Under the pieces are notes generated by a model. The model ran no database searches, was not told where the DNA came from, and saw only the letters and a list, made by a program, of their open reading frames with translations. From NCBI GenBank assembly GCA_963678705.1, contig OY783208.1, positions 22,470,207 to 22,534,206 on the forward strand: a stretch of DNA of 64,000 nt. The letters run 5' to 3'. Position 1 is the stretch's first letter. Each line of letters begins with the position of its first letter. This document shows, piece by piece, positions 1-11,400 of this stretch. Source of the DNA: Panorpa germanica. Its lineage: Eukaryota > Arthropoda > Insecta > Mecoptera > Panorpidae. Position numbers and translations under genes: made by a program.

Positions 1-1
1 G

Positions 2-589
2 AACCTGAAGCCTTATATTTGTGATGTATGTCACAAATTGTTTGACACTTAGGCTGAAATCATAAAACATTTGCGTCTACATTCAGCAAAGAAACTACAT
101 TCTTGTAATACATGTAGTAAAATATTTGCTTATTCGTCAATTTTAAAACGACATAAAAACATACATTTAGGTTTAAAACCATTTTCTTGCGACGTTTGTA
201 ATAAGACGTTTAGTCAATCAGCATCTTTAAAAGGACATAAAAGCATACATTTAGGTTTAAAGCCATTTTCTTGCGATGAATGTGATAAAACTTTTATTCA
301 TTCATCGAATTTAAAACGACATAAAAACACACACTTAGATATATAACCATTTTCTTGCGACGTTTGTAATAAGACGTTTAGTCAATCCTCAAGTTTAAAA
401 TATCATAAAAACACACATTTAGATTTAAAACCATTTTCTTGCGACGTTTGTAATAAGACGTTTAGTCGATCATCACATTTAAAATCTCATAAAAATACAC
501 ATACAGGTTTAAAGCCATTTTCTTGCGATCAATGTGATAAATACTTTGCGCTTGCTGAATATTTAAAGAAACATCAAAAAACTCATTAA
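2..589 (+). pseudogene. Type A C2H2 zinc-finger pseudogene, 3' part (psi-A0)
   Basis: The frame is open apart from two stops: TAG at 50-52, where paralogues have AAG (Lys), and TAA at 344-346 inside a linker. About seven C2H2 fingers can be read, from the first finger (KLFDT-stop) to CDQCDKYF. The frame ends at TAA 587-589, five codons earlier than most A genes, an ending shared with the copies at 33931 and 57823. The 5' end lies outside the window. The protein would have been a nuclear DNA-binding protein; with two nonsense codons this copy is almost certainly dead. Confidence 0.8.
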
Positions 590-893
590 GTTCAAGTGCT
601 TAGTTTTGTCGCTCACCTAATTGTATTTTATGTTTGTAGCAGTTTTACTATGTACAGATTTGTAATAAATATTTTAAAAACTATGTAACGAATTATACTC
701 TATGAAATTTATTTAGTTTACTTTAATCTATTGTATTAAATAAATAATTTAAAAGATTTGTTGTTTCTTTGTCGAATTGCTACTGTTATTTAATTTAAAG
801 TTAATAAAATAATTCGTAATTGCAAATTACTTTTTTACTTTATTAAACATTTGCATCTATTTCAACTTTCTTTTGAACGATCACATTTTGAAA

Positions 894-1447
894 TGGGCTT
901 GTCTATTGGCGTGTCTATTTTATTAAATATCTAAATATTGACGGAGATATAGCAATTAAAAGTTTGAATTGTAGTTTTAGCGCTAGAAATGGTGAAATGC
1001 ATTTTAACGTCAGTTATTTGTTGAGTAGGTCAGCGCTGTGTTAATGTTTTGTAGCTGTTGGTAGTAAAATAATCAAATCAAGTCAAAAAATAATAAGTTT
1101 TTATTTTATTTTACCCTGCTAAGGCAGACATAATATTGAATTTTATTGTTCCTAGAAATAGCTGTAAATAATATTTGATATTTTTATATATAAATACATA
1201 TAGCAGAGATTTATGATCTGTAAGGTTGGTAACCTTACACAAGGATTGTGATGTCACATGCATTTGGAATGTGTTCAACGTTCAATCCCTTTAATAATAA
1301 AAGAGATAAAATTACTTTTTTAATTGTTAATATCTCTTAACATATAAGGAGCTATTAAAAACTAATTGGACATTTAAGGTTTCAGTAACCCACTTTATCA
1401 ATATTTAGTATATTTTTATAGAAATTAAGTCATAGGACACAAGCCCA
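894..1447 (+). mobile_element. MITE-1 copy, internally deleted
   Basis: Begins TGGGCTT and ends AGGACACAAGCCCA, the inverted ends of MITE-1. About 60 bp after the left end and a short internal piece are missing compared with the copy at 35030. It separates the dead gene from the upstream block of the next A gene. Equivalent copies sit at 35030 and 59254. Confidence 0.75.
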
Positions 1448-2241
1448 TTCATGCATACTATATAAGCATTAATTATTTATTTCATTGACTCTATAGAACA
1501 TACAAAACATTACTTTTTAAAATGAGTGTTTGAACCTCCATTTAATTGAAAGGTTTACACATAAATAACAAATCGTTTGAGAAAAAATACTACATTACTA
1601 CAAAACAAATTTAAATCAGTCTTTAATAAAAATTGAAATCCATAAAACCCGCTAAAAGCAATTGAAAACCGGCAATGGGAAACACCCTTCATGATCAAAA
1701 AACGCATTTAAGCCATCGACAGTTTATCTCTGACCTTGACTTGACATACCTCTTAGATTAAAGTTAACTTTTTACAGCTCGTTGCAAAGGTGTGGAATAA
1801 ATCAAATAAATATTATTAGTATTTGGTTCTTATTAAGTTAATATTCTAGAAACATAAAACTATCAACACCAGATTTAATACAACAACTGATATTTGAGAA
1901 AATTATAAATTAATATATGAAGGTATTTTAACTTTTAATTTTTAAATGAAAAACTTTGTTAGTTTATTATTTCGAAAGTAATAAACCTAGAGATCAAAAT
2001 GATTAATTGCTCTTGATTTTCACATGAACTTAATTTATGTTTTATAGAGTATTAATTTATTACAATTAAGTTTTTACCTATATTCAACTTAACCTCACTT
2101 ATTCACCTTCAATATTTCAAATGGTTACTTTCATTTTTCAAGCTCTTTAGATTTATTTGTTTTAACGGATTGCTCATATTTTTTAATAGTGAAAATGTAT
2201 TTCTTTTTGTTTTTAGTAAACTCAAATACTGTTTTACTATA
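1448..2241 (+). promoter_or_regulatory. Conserved upstream block of A1: TATA-like site, 5' UTR and intron acceptor
   Basis: This block is nearly identical upstream of most A genes. TATATAAG (1459-1466) lies 12 bp after the MITE-1 end, with TCATTG, an initiator-like site, about 25 bp further on. A polypyrimidine tract and TTTTTAG acceptor end at about 2216, 25 bp before the ATG. I infer a non-coding first exon and a 5' UTR intron; the donor cannot be placed with confidence. Confidence 0.4.
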
Positions 2242-3219
2242 ATGGAGAATAGAAAATTTCAAGAAATAAAACGAGAAATTGATGTGCGTTTAAATGAACA
2301 AATGTACACAGAAAATGTTTTTGAAAATATTAAAATAGAAATAGAGGAACCAGTTGTCAAAGAAGCAGCGCTATGTGATGAAATAAAAACAGAAATTAAA
2401 GAAGCATCAGACGATGGTTCAGAAGAAGCTGCACTTTTACCGCGAGATGGTTACTTCATTAAATTCGAAGTTCCAGCTGAAAATCTCGCTGATCCACAAA
2501 ACAGTGATCAACTTCAAAGTGATATGAATACGAACCTGAAGCCTTATATTTGTGATGTATGTCACAAATTGTTTGACTCTAAGGCAGAAATCATAAAACA
2601 TTTGCGTGTACATTCCGCAAAGAAACTACATTATTGTAATACATGTAGTAAAATATTTGCTGACTCGTCAACTTTAAAACGACATAAAAACATACACTTA
2701 GGTTTGAAACCATTTTCTTGCGACGTTTGTAATAAGACGTTTAGTCAATCCTCAAGTTTAAAACAACATAAGAACACACATTTAGATGTAAAAGCATTTT
2801 CTTGCGACGTTTGTAATAAGACGTTTAGTCAATCCTCAAATTTAAAACTACATAAGAACACACATTTAGGTTTAAAACCATTTTCTTGCGATGAATGCGA
2901 TAAAACGTTTAGTCAATCCTCAAATTTAAAACATCATAAAAACACACATTTAGGTTTAAAACCATTTTCTTGCGATGAATGTAGTAAAACGTTTAGTCAA
3001 TCCTCAAATTTAAAACAACATAAGAACACACATTTAGATGTAAAACCATTTTCTTGTGGTGAATGTAATAAAACATTTAGTCATTCTTCGCATTTAAAAC
3101 GACATAAAAACACACATTTAGGTTTGAAACCATTTTCTTGCGATGAATGTGATAAGTGTTTTACGCGAGCTGAATATTTAAAGAAACATCAAAAAACTCA
3201 TTTAGATTCTAGTGCTTAG
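2242..3219 (+). CDS. Type A C2H2 zinc-finger protein A1, 8 fingers
   Basis: 325 aa, probably a nuclear sequence-specific DNA-binding protein. The N-terminal ~100 residues are acidic and carry SUMO-consensus sites (psi-K-x-E: IKRE, IKIE, IKTE, IKFE). Eight C2H2 fingers follow, starting with PYICDVC and ending with CDECDKCFTRAEYLKKHQKTH. Linkers read LGLKPF or LDVKPF/AF instead of TGEKPF. The start is ATG 2242 (A at -3, G at +4); the frame extends upstream to a TTG, but that stretch crosses a splice acceptor. Downstream are an AATAAA site and a decayed retrotransposon fragment. The target DNA is unknown. Confidence 0.85.
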   Translation: MENRKFQEIKREIDVRLNEQMYTENVFENIKIEIEEPVVKEAALCDEIKTEIKEASDDGSEEAALLPRDGYFIKFEVPAENLADPQNSDQLQSDMNTNLKPYICDVCHKLFDSKAEIIKHLRVHSAKKLHYCNTCSKIFADSSTLKRHKNIHLGLKPFSCDVCNKTFSQSSSLKQHKNTHLDVKAFSCDVCNKTFSQSSNLKLHKNTHLGLKPFSCDECDKTFSQSSNLKHHKNTHLGLKPFSCDECSKTFSQSSNLKQHKNTHLDVKPFSCGECNKTFSHSSHLKRHKNTHLGLKPFSCDECDKCFTRAEYLKKHQKTHLDSSA

Positions 3220-3294
3220 ATGTGCCCCTCACATAACAACATGTACAAATTCTTTAATAAATATTATAAAAACTATTTAATGAATTATACTCTA

Positions 3295-4030
3295 CTCTAA
3301 TAATTTGAACTTTCGTTCAATTACAAATGTTAAAAAATATAATGAAAGATGCAAGAGGATTTTGGAGAGAGAGTTACGAGAGAAAGGCCCAAGGAACATA
3401 AGATTTAATCGTAATATTTAGATTGGGAAACGAAGAGAAGGCAGCATATAGCAGGAAAATAGAGAGCAAAGGATGTGCAGGAAAGAAATAGAAACGCTGG
3501 AACACATTAAGTATTCATGTGAGAAAAGAGTAAAAAGTGAAAAGAAGACTGTGCAGTTATTAAAGGGAAGATTTGGATGACAATGATAGTCAAGGGTGAA
3601 GGCGGGAGGAAAGAGAGGGAATTACACAGTGGAATAAGGAGAGAGAGTAACAGGAAGAGAGAAGGAATCGACCAAATAGTGTGCTAGAAATAACGCAGCA
3701 GCTGTTGATGTAAAAGATCAAAAGAGTACAACCTTTTATATTTAAATAAATTGTGTTCAATATTTTCGTTAACCCCTGTGAACATAGTTTATAAACCTCT
3801 GATGAGCAATAAACCTGGCGTCAAGAAAAGCAAAACCACTTTACAGGTGTAAATTCAAGAAAGAAGAAGAAGCAGGAAACGGTGAGAATGAAGGAGGAGT
3901 AGGGAACATGGTGAGATAAGGTCAAGAAAAGAAGAAGCAGAAAGTACTTTTGGAAGTAGTAAAAGTCTAGAATACTTAAGTTTGAATTCATATAAAAATG
4001 AAATGTATTAGGAAATATCCTATATTATAA
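3295..4030 (+). mobile_element. Decayed 3' fragment of a non-LTR retrotransposon
   Basis: The plus strand encodes broken pieces resembling the C-terminus of the element at 61991-64000: RFRLGNEEK-like, then a CGKxIETLEHIKYSCEK-like zinc knuckle, with frameshifts and stops. The last ~100 bp (AAGAAGCAGAAAGTACTTTT and onward) match the reverse complement of about 62105-62150. It lies 75 bp after the A1 stop; similar fragments follow A2, A3 and A5. Confidence 0.65.
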
Positions 4031-4560
4031 TGTTCCAAGTGTATGTATATTTATATGTTTATATGTTTGTTTGTTGCTGAAATTCGTATGGTAGAATGAA
4101 AACGGCTCCCTCAATGTTTTTGAAAGTTTGCTATTTCGTAGAGAAAAAATTTCTAAGACTTTTAGCGTCCCCGAATTTTCCCCTAAATTTCCTGAAAACC
4201 CGTAATTTTGGAAAAACTAAAAAAAAATTTTTTATTTTTTGCTCTGTAACTTTTAATTCGTAAAAGATAGAAAGTTGAAATTTGGTATGTGTATTACGGT
4301 GTTCAATTTTAACATTTTTTGAAATTAGGAATTGATAAATTGGAAATGGGGGCGTGGTTAAGAAAATTAGAGGACCTGGCTAAAAATTAAACTAAAAAAA
4401 ATTCTAAATTTAAAAATTGTATTTGAGGGCACGGGGCGGTTTTTGCCGAAAGTAAAAATTGTACTAGAAAGTTGAAATTTGATATATGGGCTAATTTTGA
4501 TACCTGATTTACGAATCGAAAAAAAAATCCCAAATTTTTAAAAAAAAAGTTGGTCAAATA
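4031..4560 (+). repeat. Unclassified interspersed repeat (family R)
   Basis: AT-rich non-coding sequence starting near TGTTCCAAGTGTATGT and containing AAAACGGCTCC and TTTCTAAGACTTTTAGCG. Shorter or diverged copies occur at 31810, 38245, 14686 and 49944. I see no coding sequence and cannot assign a class. Confidence 0.5.
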
Positions 4561-5273
4561 AGGAATAAATTGAAAGTATTTTATATATTATTGAAAAAAA
4601 ATATTCTTTTAGTCAATTTATATGAAAAATTAATTTATTATTGTTCGAGTTTATTATTTCAATTTAAAAACAGAGTTAAATATGATATATGATGATATAA
4701 ATATATTTTATTGGATTCAAATCATACACACTAAAAAGACGTCGCATTGCGACGGGGTAAACTCTAGTAATACTATAGATTGTAAAGCTGAAAGGCACAC
4801 AATTAATGTAATAAAAAATTAATATAAAATACAATAAAACAATATTGTTATAGACAAACATTTTTTAATAAACTGACACTTACAAAATTGCATAAAATAC
4901 TTAAAACAATTTTATAAATATAACAACATTAGTTCATTACAATTAATTAACAAATAACATAACCATATCAACATAAAGAAATTTAAGTTTTTGAAAAACT
5001 AAAAAAAGTCAATTATAATAGAAACTTTACATAGAATAGAACAAAATTTCAGTTTTACTTGTCCCTTAAAATACATTTTAAGAGACAATATTTAAAGTTT
5101 GAATCTTGATGAGGACTTCTATACATTAATAACAATTTACATCTAGTTAACATTAATTCTTAACAATTATTCCATCATAATTGTGTCAAATTTTATTTGA
5201 CAAATATGGGAAAATACATTTAATAATATTTTACATTCGCTAAACGTGAATAAAATCACTTTACGCATAACAT
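4561..5273. repeat. Duplicated 3' flank of type D zinc-finger gene
   Basis: From about 4705 this matches 22655-23240 (3' flank of the type D gene) almost base for base, including AAAGACGTCGCATTGCGACG and a stretch near 4765-4800 resembling the 3' tail of the non-LTR element at 62000. No gene is visible. Confidence 0.6.
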
Positions 5274-5730
5274 CTATTTTTTTGGTTTAATTGGTTTATT
5301 TTTTAAATGTTTCATAACATGCGTTTTCAACGCATCCTTTCGACTAAACGATTCGTTACATAATTCACAAAAATGAGGTTTCTCACCTGTATGTCTTCGC
5401 CTATGTATAACTAGTGAATTATTCTGGGAAAATGTTTTATCACACATATCACAAGAGTACGGTTTAACTCCTGTATGGATTCTAGAATGTACATCTAAAC
5501 TACTTCTAGTAAAGAATGCTTTGTTACAAACTTCACATTTAAAAGGTTTATCTGCAGTATGCGTTTTCTCATGCACCCTTAAACAACCCTTCGAAACGAA
5601 AGACTTATTACAAATACGACAATAAAAAGGTCTTTCACTTGTATGTCGGCGCATATGAACCTGAAAGGATCTTTTCATTAAAAATGATTTCTGACAAAGG
5701 TTACAAGTAAATGGCTTTTCGCCATTATGT
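5274..5730 (-). pseudogene. Truncated type D zinc-finger gene, C-terminal five fingers
   Basis: The minus strand encodes five canonical C2H2 fingers with TGEKP/TGVKP linkers, nearly identical to the last five of the gene at 23241-24655, ending KNKPIKPKK and TAA. The 5' end is cut at 5730/5731, where the sequence switches to the plus-strand tail of a type C gene. There is no ATG start (only TTG at 5741) and no promoter, so it is a fragment left by rearrangement. Confidence 0.85.
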
Positions 5731-5900
5731 CTTGTGATCAATGTAATAAAACATTTAAGCGGTCGTCATATTTAAAAGAACATAAAAACACACAACATTT
5801 AGGTTTAAAACCATTTTCTTGCGATTTGTGTAATAATTGCTTTGCACGTGCTGCTAATTTAAAACAACATCAAAAAACTCATTTATATGACAATGTTTAA
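5730..5900 (+). pseudogene. Type C zinc-finger 3' fragment
   Basis: 57 codons matching the end of the type C gene at 42227-43390: CDQCNKTFKRSSYL, then the last finger CDLCNNCFARAANL and the ending LYDNV-TAA. The body of the gene is absent. This is the left edge of the segmental duplication whose other copy begins at 43220. The junction with the inverted type D fragment shows about 2 bp of microhomology (TC). Confidence 0.85.
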
Positions 5901-6106
5901 GTCGGTACTGTCGTAACTGTCCGTCATACCATCATACATTATAATGATCCATGTAAATTAAAATAGTTGTTTTCTTAAATGCCTACTATTGAATTTTGAA
6001 TGGTGGCTCGGAAACAGCTCTACCAATGTTTTTTAAAACTGTCTTTTTCCAAAACTTTCCACGTTTTATCATATTGAGTATTTAAGGCAGAAACGTTTTG
6101 CAGAAT

Positions 6107-6271
6107 TGTTAATTATTGGATGCGGCTATACACTATTATTTTTCACTTTGTAAAAAAACTACTGCATTATTATATGTTTTATTATGATTATTGTATTCTC
6201 AAAACATGTCAAAATCTCTACGTAATAATTATTTTACCACTTTTAATTAATAAATAGGAGATATTGAGGGT
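6107..6271 (-). mobile_element. MITE-2 fragment
   Basis: Reverse-orientation part of MITE-2: a diverged terminal end (TTAATTATTGGATGCGGCTA) followed by the internal sequence, cut at GAGATATTGAGGG. The other duplicate has the same fragment at 43599. Confidence 0.55.
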
Positions 6272-8340
6272 TACAAATATTCGAGTTGCCTGTATTTCAG
6301 TGGTATTCAACAAGTCAATCTGAATTAAAATTTTGTTTAGATACAAAATACAATTTTAAGGAAGTCGATCGATATGACTCAAATGTTTTTCTGTGCTTGA
6401 AATTTGATAAATTTATTCCAATGACAGCGGTAAATGGGGGAGCTGATTCTAAAATGAACAAAATTAACAATGAAGTTCAGGTCCTATTCTTTCGGCTGAT
6501 ACTTCTTTAATATATATTTGAGTGCATCAATTTTCAATAGTTATTAGCACCTAAAACAATATATAAACATTTACAATACATCATTTATAACATATAAACA
6601 CGAGTATGGATACTTAAAATAAAGAGATTAAATTAGATCCATTGATAAAGTCAATAAGGTTTTTCTCTGATTTCAAATATCTGCTTATAGGCTTCAGGCA
6701 CATTACAGTTTTGTCTGTGCGATGAGTCTTGGAGCATTGAAGAATAATATGATTGAACAAAACGTTATAATTTAAGTAACATTAGGTAACATAACATTTT
6801 TGCTTTTGTTAGATGCTCTTTGAATACATATTTAGCCCGTGAAGATTTAGAACAGGGTAACGGGCTGAAAAGTTTACGAACTTTTGTAATTTTTAAGAAG
6901 TTTTTTAAGTGAATATTATAATATGCTAATTGTTGTATTACACGTGTCGCCCAAATAACGGTGTCGTGCCGTTGACAACAAATTGACCGTCCGCTTCATG
7001 CAAACAGGAAAACCCAAGGAAATATTAAATGGGAAAGTCCACTGATTACACTGTATCACACAATATCATATATAATACTTTCCTCTAAATTTGGAATTAC
7101 CAAGCTAAAACACACTTTCCTGTTGTTATCACCGTGACCTTTAACACTTTAACAAAGATAAATAAAGAAAATCAAGCATCAAAAGATACTTTAAAATTAT
7201 GCGGGTACACTGACATTCAGCGTTTTCTAAATTAAGATATTTAAAAAAATATACGCGCATTTATATAAATATAAAGATTTTCTGCATTTTTTGAAATAAA
7301 AGAAGATTATAATAGCAACCATTCCTAAATTCATGGACAACTTTTTCTAAATGTTTGATGCTGTGATGTTCTAAAATAAATAACTGCTTCATTACATTTT
7401 AAATTTCTACGCAATTCTAACTTTATGCAACCTTTTGATAAGTCAACAAAATATATTATTCATTTTAATTTGAATTTTAACTTAAGTTTTGAGTTATTTC
7501 TTGAAACATATTTTTCATGTTTGTCTTAGTTATATAATTAGGTCGGAATTTAACAATTGATTTGTACGAGGGTCAGATCAGTCAACAATTGGTATTTCTT
7601 ACGGGTTTACTTATTCCTACTCCGGGTCTGCGAGTTCTGTCACAAAACACACAATTATTCGTTTCCATGTTACAACATTTTCTCCGCGGTGGTTCAGGAA
7701 TATGAATCCGTTAAATATTCAAACTTTTATCAAATTTCAACAAATTTATTAAACTGAAAATAAGACATTATACTTAAACTAGTAAAATATTTTAGAACTT
7801 TTGCTGTAATTAAGGTAGTTGTGCCGCGACACTAACTTCTATAGAGTAGGGCAACTCTTTCTAATACACGTTCTATATTTAAGTTAACTTTTTTATGTTA
7901 ATGTTATGTCAGATTACATTAGGAAAAAACATTCGTTTGACATAAATTTACGTTTTTTATCGTTAATAAAACTTTTTATTTATTTTACATTTATTTAATG
8001 AAAGTATAATAATATTATGTTAAAAGCTGATATCTGCAAAAAGTCGATTTGTGACCTTTGACCTTCGAGTAAGATATTTAAGAGGAAGAATCGGGTACAC
8101 GAGTTGGACAAGGCGCCGTTCAAAAAACGCTGCTGTGCCGTTGACAACAAATTGACCGTCCACTGATCACGTGATTCGGCGATGATCTCAATTCTGTTAA
8201 CACGTACTGAATTCTTTAATCATTTATTTCTTAATTTGTGATTTCTATACTAACAAATCCCGTTCTTATCACTCTGACGTCATCCATGACCTCTCACCTT
8301 GTTTACGCGAATATTTGGCAGTTTGAACCAGTTTATCATC
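6272..8340. other. Intergenic region upstream of the lectin-like gene
   Basis: No supported gene. Bases about 7155-8335 are absent from the second duplicate (compare 44635-44660). A 27-bp exact direct repeat lies at 6966-6992 and 8135-8161 (GTGCCGTTGACAACAAATTG and onward). Short frames at 6286 and 7557 start at TTG or TTG-like codons; the former is broken in the other copy. Confidence 0.5.
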
Positions 8341-8352
8341 CGTCAATTCGAC

Positions 8353-8358
8353 TATAAG
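8353..8358 (+). promoter_or_regulatory. TATA-like box of sushi-fibrinogen gene 1
   Basis: TATAAG 88 bp before the ATG, conserved with its surroundings at 44675-44680 in the second copy even though sequence further upstream differs. Placement as a core promoter is an inference. Confidence 0.35.
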
Positions 8359-8440
8359 ATGCCTGGACCGACGGGCCTAACGACAATTACAAGTGAACGC
8401 GATAAAGTGAAACACAAAATAATCTAATACAGAAAACAAA

Positions 8441-11400
8441 ATGTTGAAAATTTTTATAATGTTAGTGTGGTGCCAGACAGGGCTGCTGTCAGGTAAGTTC
8501 TAATTTTTGTTTTTATTTTTACAATCGATATTCTTAAACACCAGTAATTCTGTGAATTGTATTTCTTCAGCACATTTTAAAGTATAATAAATAGCCAAAA
8601 AGAAAAAGAAGAATAACCTGTAGTACACAATTTAGAAATAAAAGTTATTTAATTAATTCCGCTTAACACAAAATGTCTATATTAGCTTAAATTTAGGTAA
8701 CATTTTACTTAAACGAAACTTGGTAATATTTCAATTTGTTTTTATAATATCGTCTAGCAATAAACAAGTTAATTGAACATTATATTTGAATAAATTTTCT
8801 ACATAAAACGTAATTTTTATGTTACATAAACCTTACATACATTTAACTGTGATTGAAGGGTCATTTTTACATCAAAATATGTGCAAATAATTTAAATGAA
8901 TTTCTAAAAAAAAATTATTCAAAAGGGACTGATTTTCCCAACCAAAGCCTTATTTAGAAGGGTCAATGCTAAATGTGCTTAAACTTTAACTTTCTAATTG
9001 TTTGGAAAGCTAAACTTTTAATTGTTTATCCTCATAACTGTTTTCTGTTTAAAATTAATAAAATGTCACAATTAATACATTGATGATTACGTTTATTAGA
9101 TATCAATTTTATTTATTTTAGTTTATTAGTTTTAAAATGAAAAATATTCTGTTCTTACACAAAGAAATCTTTTAGCCCTGTCCCTGGTCGTTGTATTCTA
9201 CTTCTGTGTGTACAAGTTGCATTTTCTTTTTCAGTTTCTTGCAACGTTCAACATAACTCCGGCTCTCTTCCTCAGTATTATTCGTAAGTACCATGAAGTG
9301 AGATAAAACTCTCACTCTATTTATTATTTCATTAACAACTTGTTCCAGTAGTATTTTGTGCTTCCAAATTGATTATTTGCTCCAGACAAGCATCGAGAAT
9401 CGAAACAAATTAAACTTCTTGCTGCACTGCAACTAACTTTAATCCAGAAAAATTCATTTAACTTACAGAAGCTGTACTTTGCCAGAATTCCCAGGGAACG
9501 GACGTTACACAGTTCTGGCTGACACACATCCTGGAGCAATTGTACCCAATTCAACAGTAATTCAGTACAACTGTGACGTCGGCTACGTACCATATTCACA
9601 TTCCACGGCTGTTTGCATTGATGGCACATGGGACACGCAATTTACAAAATGCCAGAGTAAGATAATGCCCTAAAAGGAAAATAACAAATTTCAATGGACT
9701 AAACATAGTATATTTCTATATATTCCAGGAAAGGTAACATGTCCCTTGCCGACAAATCCAGCGCATGGAAGCTATGAACTCTCAAGTTCAGGTTGCCCTT
9801 TGGTACATGGCACAGAAGTTCCTAATTGGTCCACAGCCATTTATTCCTGTGACGCAACTTTTGAGATCGTAGGAAATAGAACAGCTCTCTGTTATAACGG
9901 ATTATGGACCACAGAGCCACCTCAGTGCCAAAGTAAGTAACTCCCGATAAAACTCGGCCTCGTGTTAAACTTTCCAACAAGCAAATCTCACCAAATTAAC
10001 TAGTGCAGGCAATTAACCAATTATTTACATTTTTAATCATAATAAATGTTTTTAACAGAAACTACCGCCTGCGTTGTTCCGGATGCACCGGAAAAAGGCA
10101 GCTACTCGATTGTTGGCTCTCAGGATGCTCCAGTTGCAGGATCAACGGTTAAGGAAAACCAAGTTTTGCTTTATGATTGTCCTGCACCAAATATCCTGCA
10201 AGGAGCACTCCTCGTCTACTGCAAAAATGGAAATTGGCAACCGGAGATTTCCAGCTGCGTGGGTGAGTTAAAAACAACTTTTCATTTGTTATAATTCGTT
10301 TGTGGCCAGTAGTTCACTGGAATTGTCAATAGTGTAATTTTATTGGAGGTTAAAGGAAATTTCTCTTCATTTTCAGGCAACAAACCCTGCACTTTGCCTG
10401 CAGTTCCAGTCAACGGTAGAATAATCAGTCCTGTGGATGATGTGGATCACTTACTTCCGGGAATTCAAGTTCCCAGTTTGTCTAGCGTTGTGTATTCCTG
10501 CGAGGAATTGTTTGAACTAACAGGAAATGACAAAATCACCTGCCTCAATGGTTCATGGTCATCTGAACCTCCTCAATGCCAAAGTACGTCTTCTTGTCGT
10601 CTTGAAAATTAATCGTCAGTAAACTTGCTGAACTTCATGTTAATCACGTTTAGTTAATGTTGGATTAAATATTTTTTCAGAAAGTGCGTACTGTATCTTG
10701 CCGGATCTTCCTGTAACGGGCAGCTACTCGATTGTTGGATCAGTGGAAGCTCCAGTACCTGGTGCAGCCATTGCAGAAAACAAAACCTTGCGCTACAACT
10801 GTATACCAAAGAACAAAGGCCACACAGACCAGGTCATCGTCTGCTCTGATGGAAAATGGCTGCCGGGTGTCGTGGAATGCCTTGGTGAGTTAAACAGGCT
10901 GTGATTTAAACTGACTGATTGCAGTTCGTCTGTTTGGTTGGTTAGTCAGGATAATTATTAAATAAAGAATTACCAGGAATTTCCATGAATTTAAAAGATA
11001 TTGCACGCACCACTGCAGTGATGGCAAATTTAAATGTCTTAAGTCATGTGAATCCAGCCATACGCCTAGAATAACCAAAATGACTTAATTACAGATACGC
11101 CTGCAGATTGTGGAGATATCCTAAGCAGTTCATCTGGTATTTATGCTATACAACCCACAGTGGAGAGTGAACCGTTTGAGGTATTTTGTGATCTGACATT
11201 GGCCGGACAGAAATGGACAGTAAGTTGTTTTTAACACAGTTGAAACATAAATTTAAGATTTATTTAAAAGTAAAATAAATAACTTAATGTCTTACATTGT
11301 GTGACTCAATTTATTCCTTTTGTAATCATGAAATAATCTTTCTTAATAGAATTACAAATCGCCTTGGACATTTACAGCCTTAAGCTAATCCTTTCAAGGA

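Noticed and set aside
2170-2241. N-terminal extension LIFFNSENVFLFVFSK of type A proteins
   Set aside because: It starts at TTG, crosses the TTTTTAG splice acceptor, and is broken upstream of A3. The ATG after the acceptor has a good context.
2700-3200. CRISPR-like regularly spaced repeats (84-bp period)
   Set aside because: The period is one zinc finger (28 codons) and all repeats are in one coding frame.
6286-6510. 74-codon frame downstream of the type C fragment
   Set aside because: Non-ATG start, and the duplicate near 43800 has a stop in the frame; no family resemblance.
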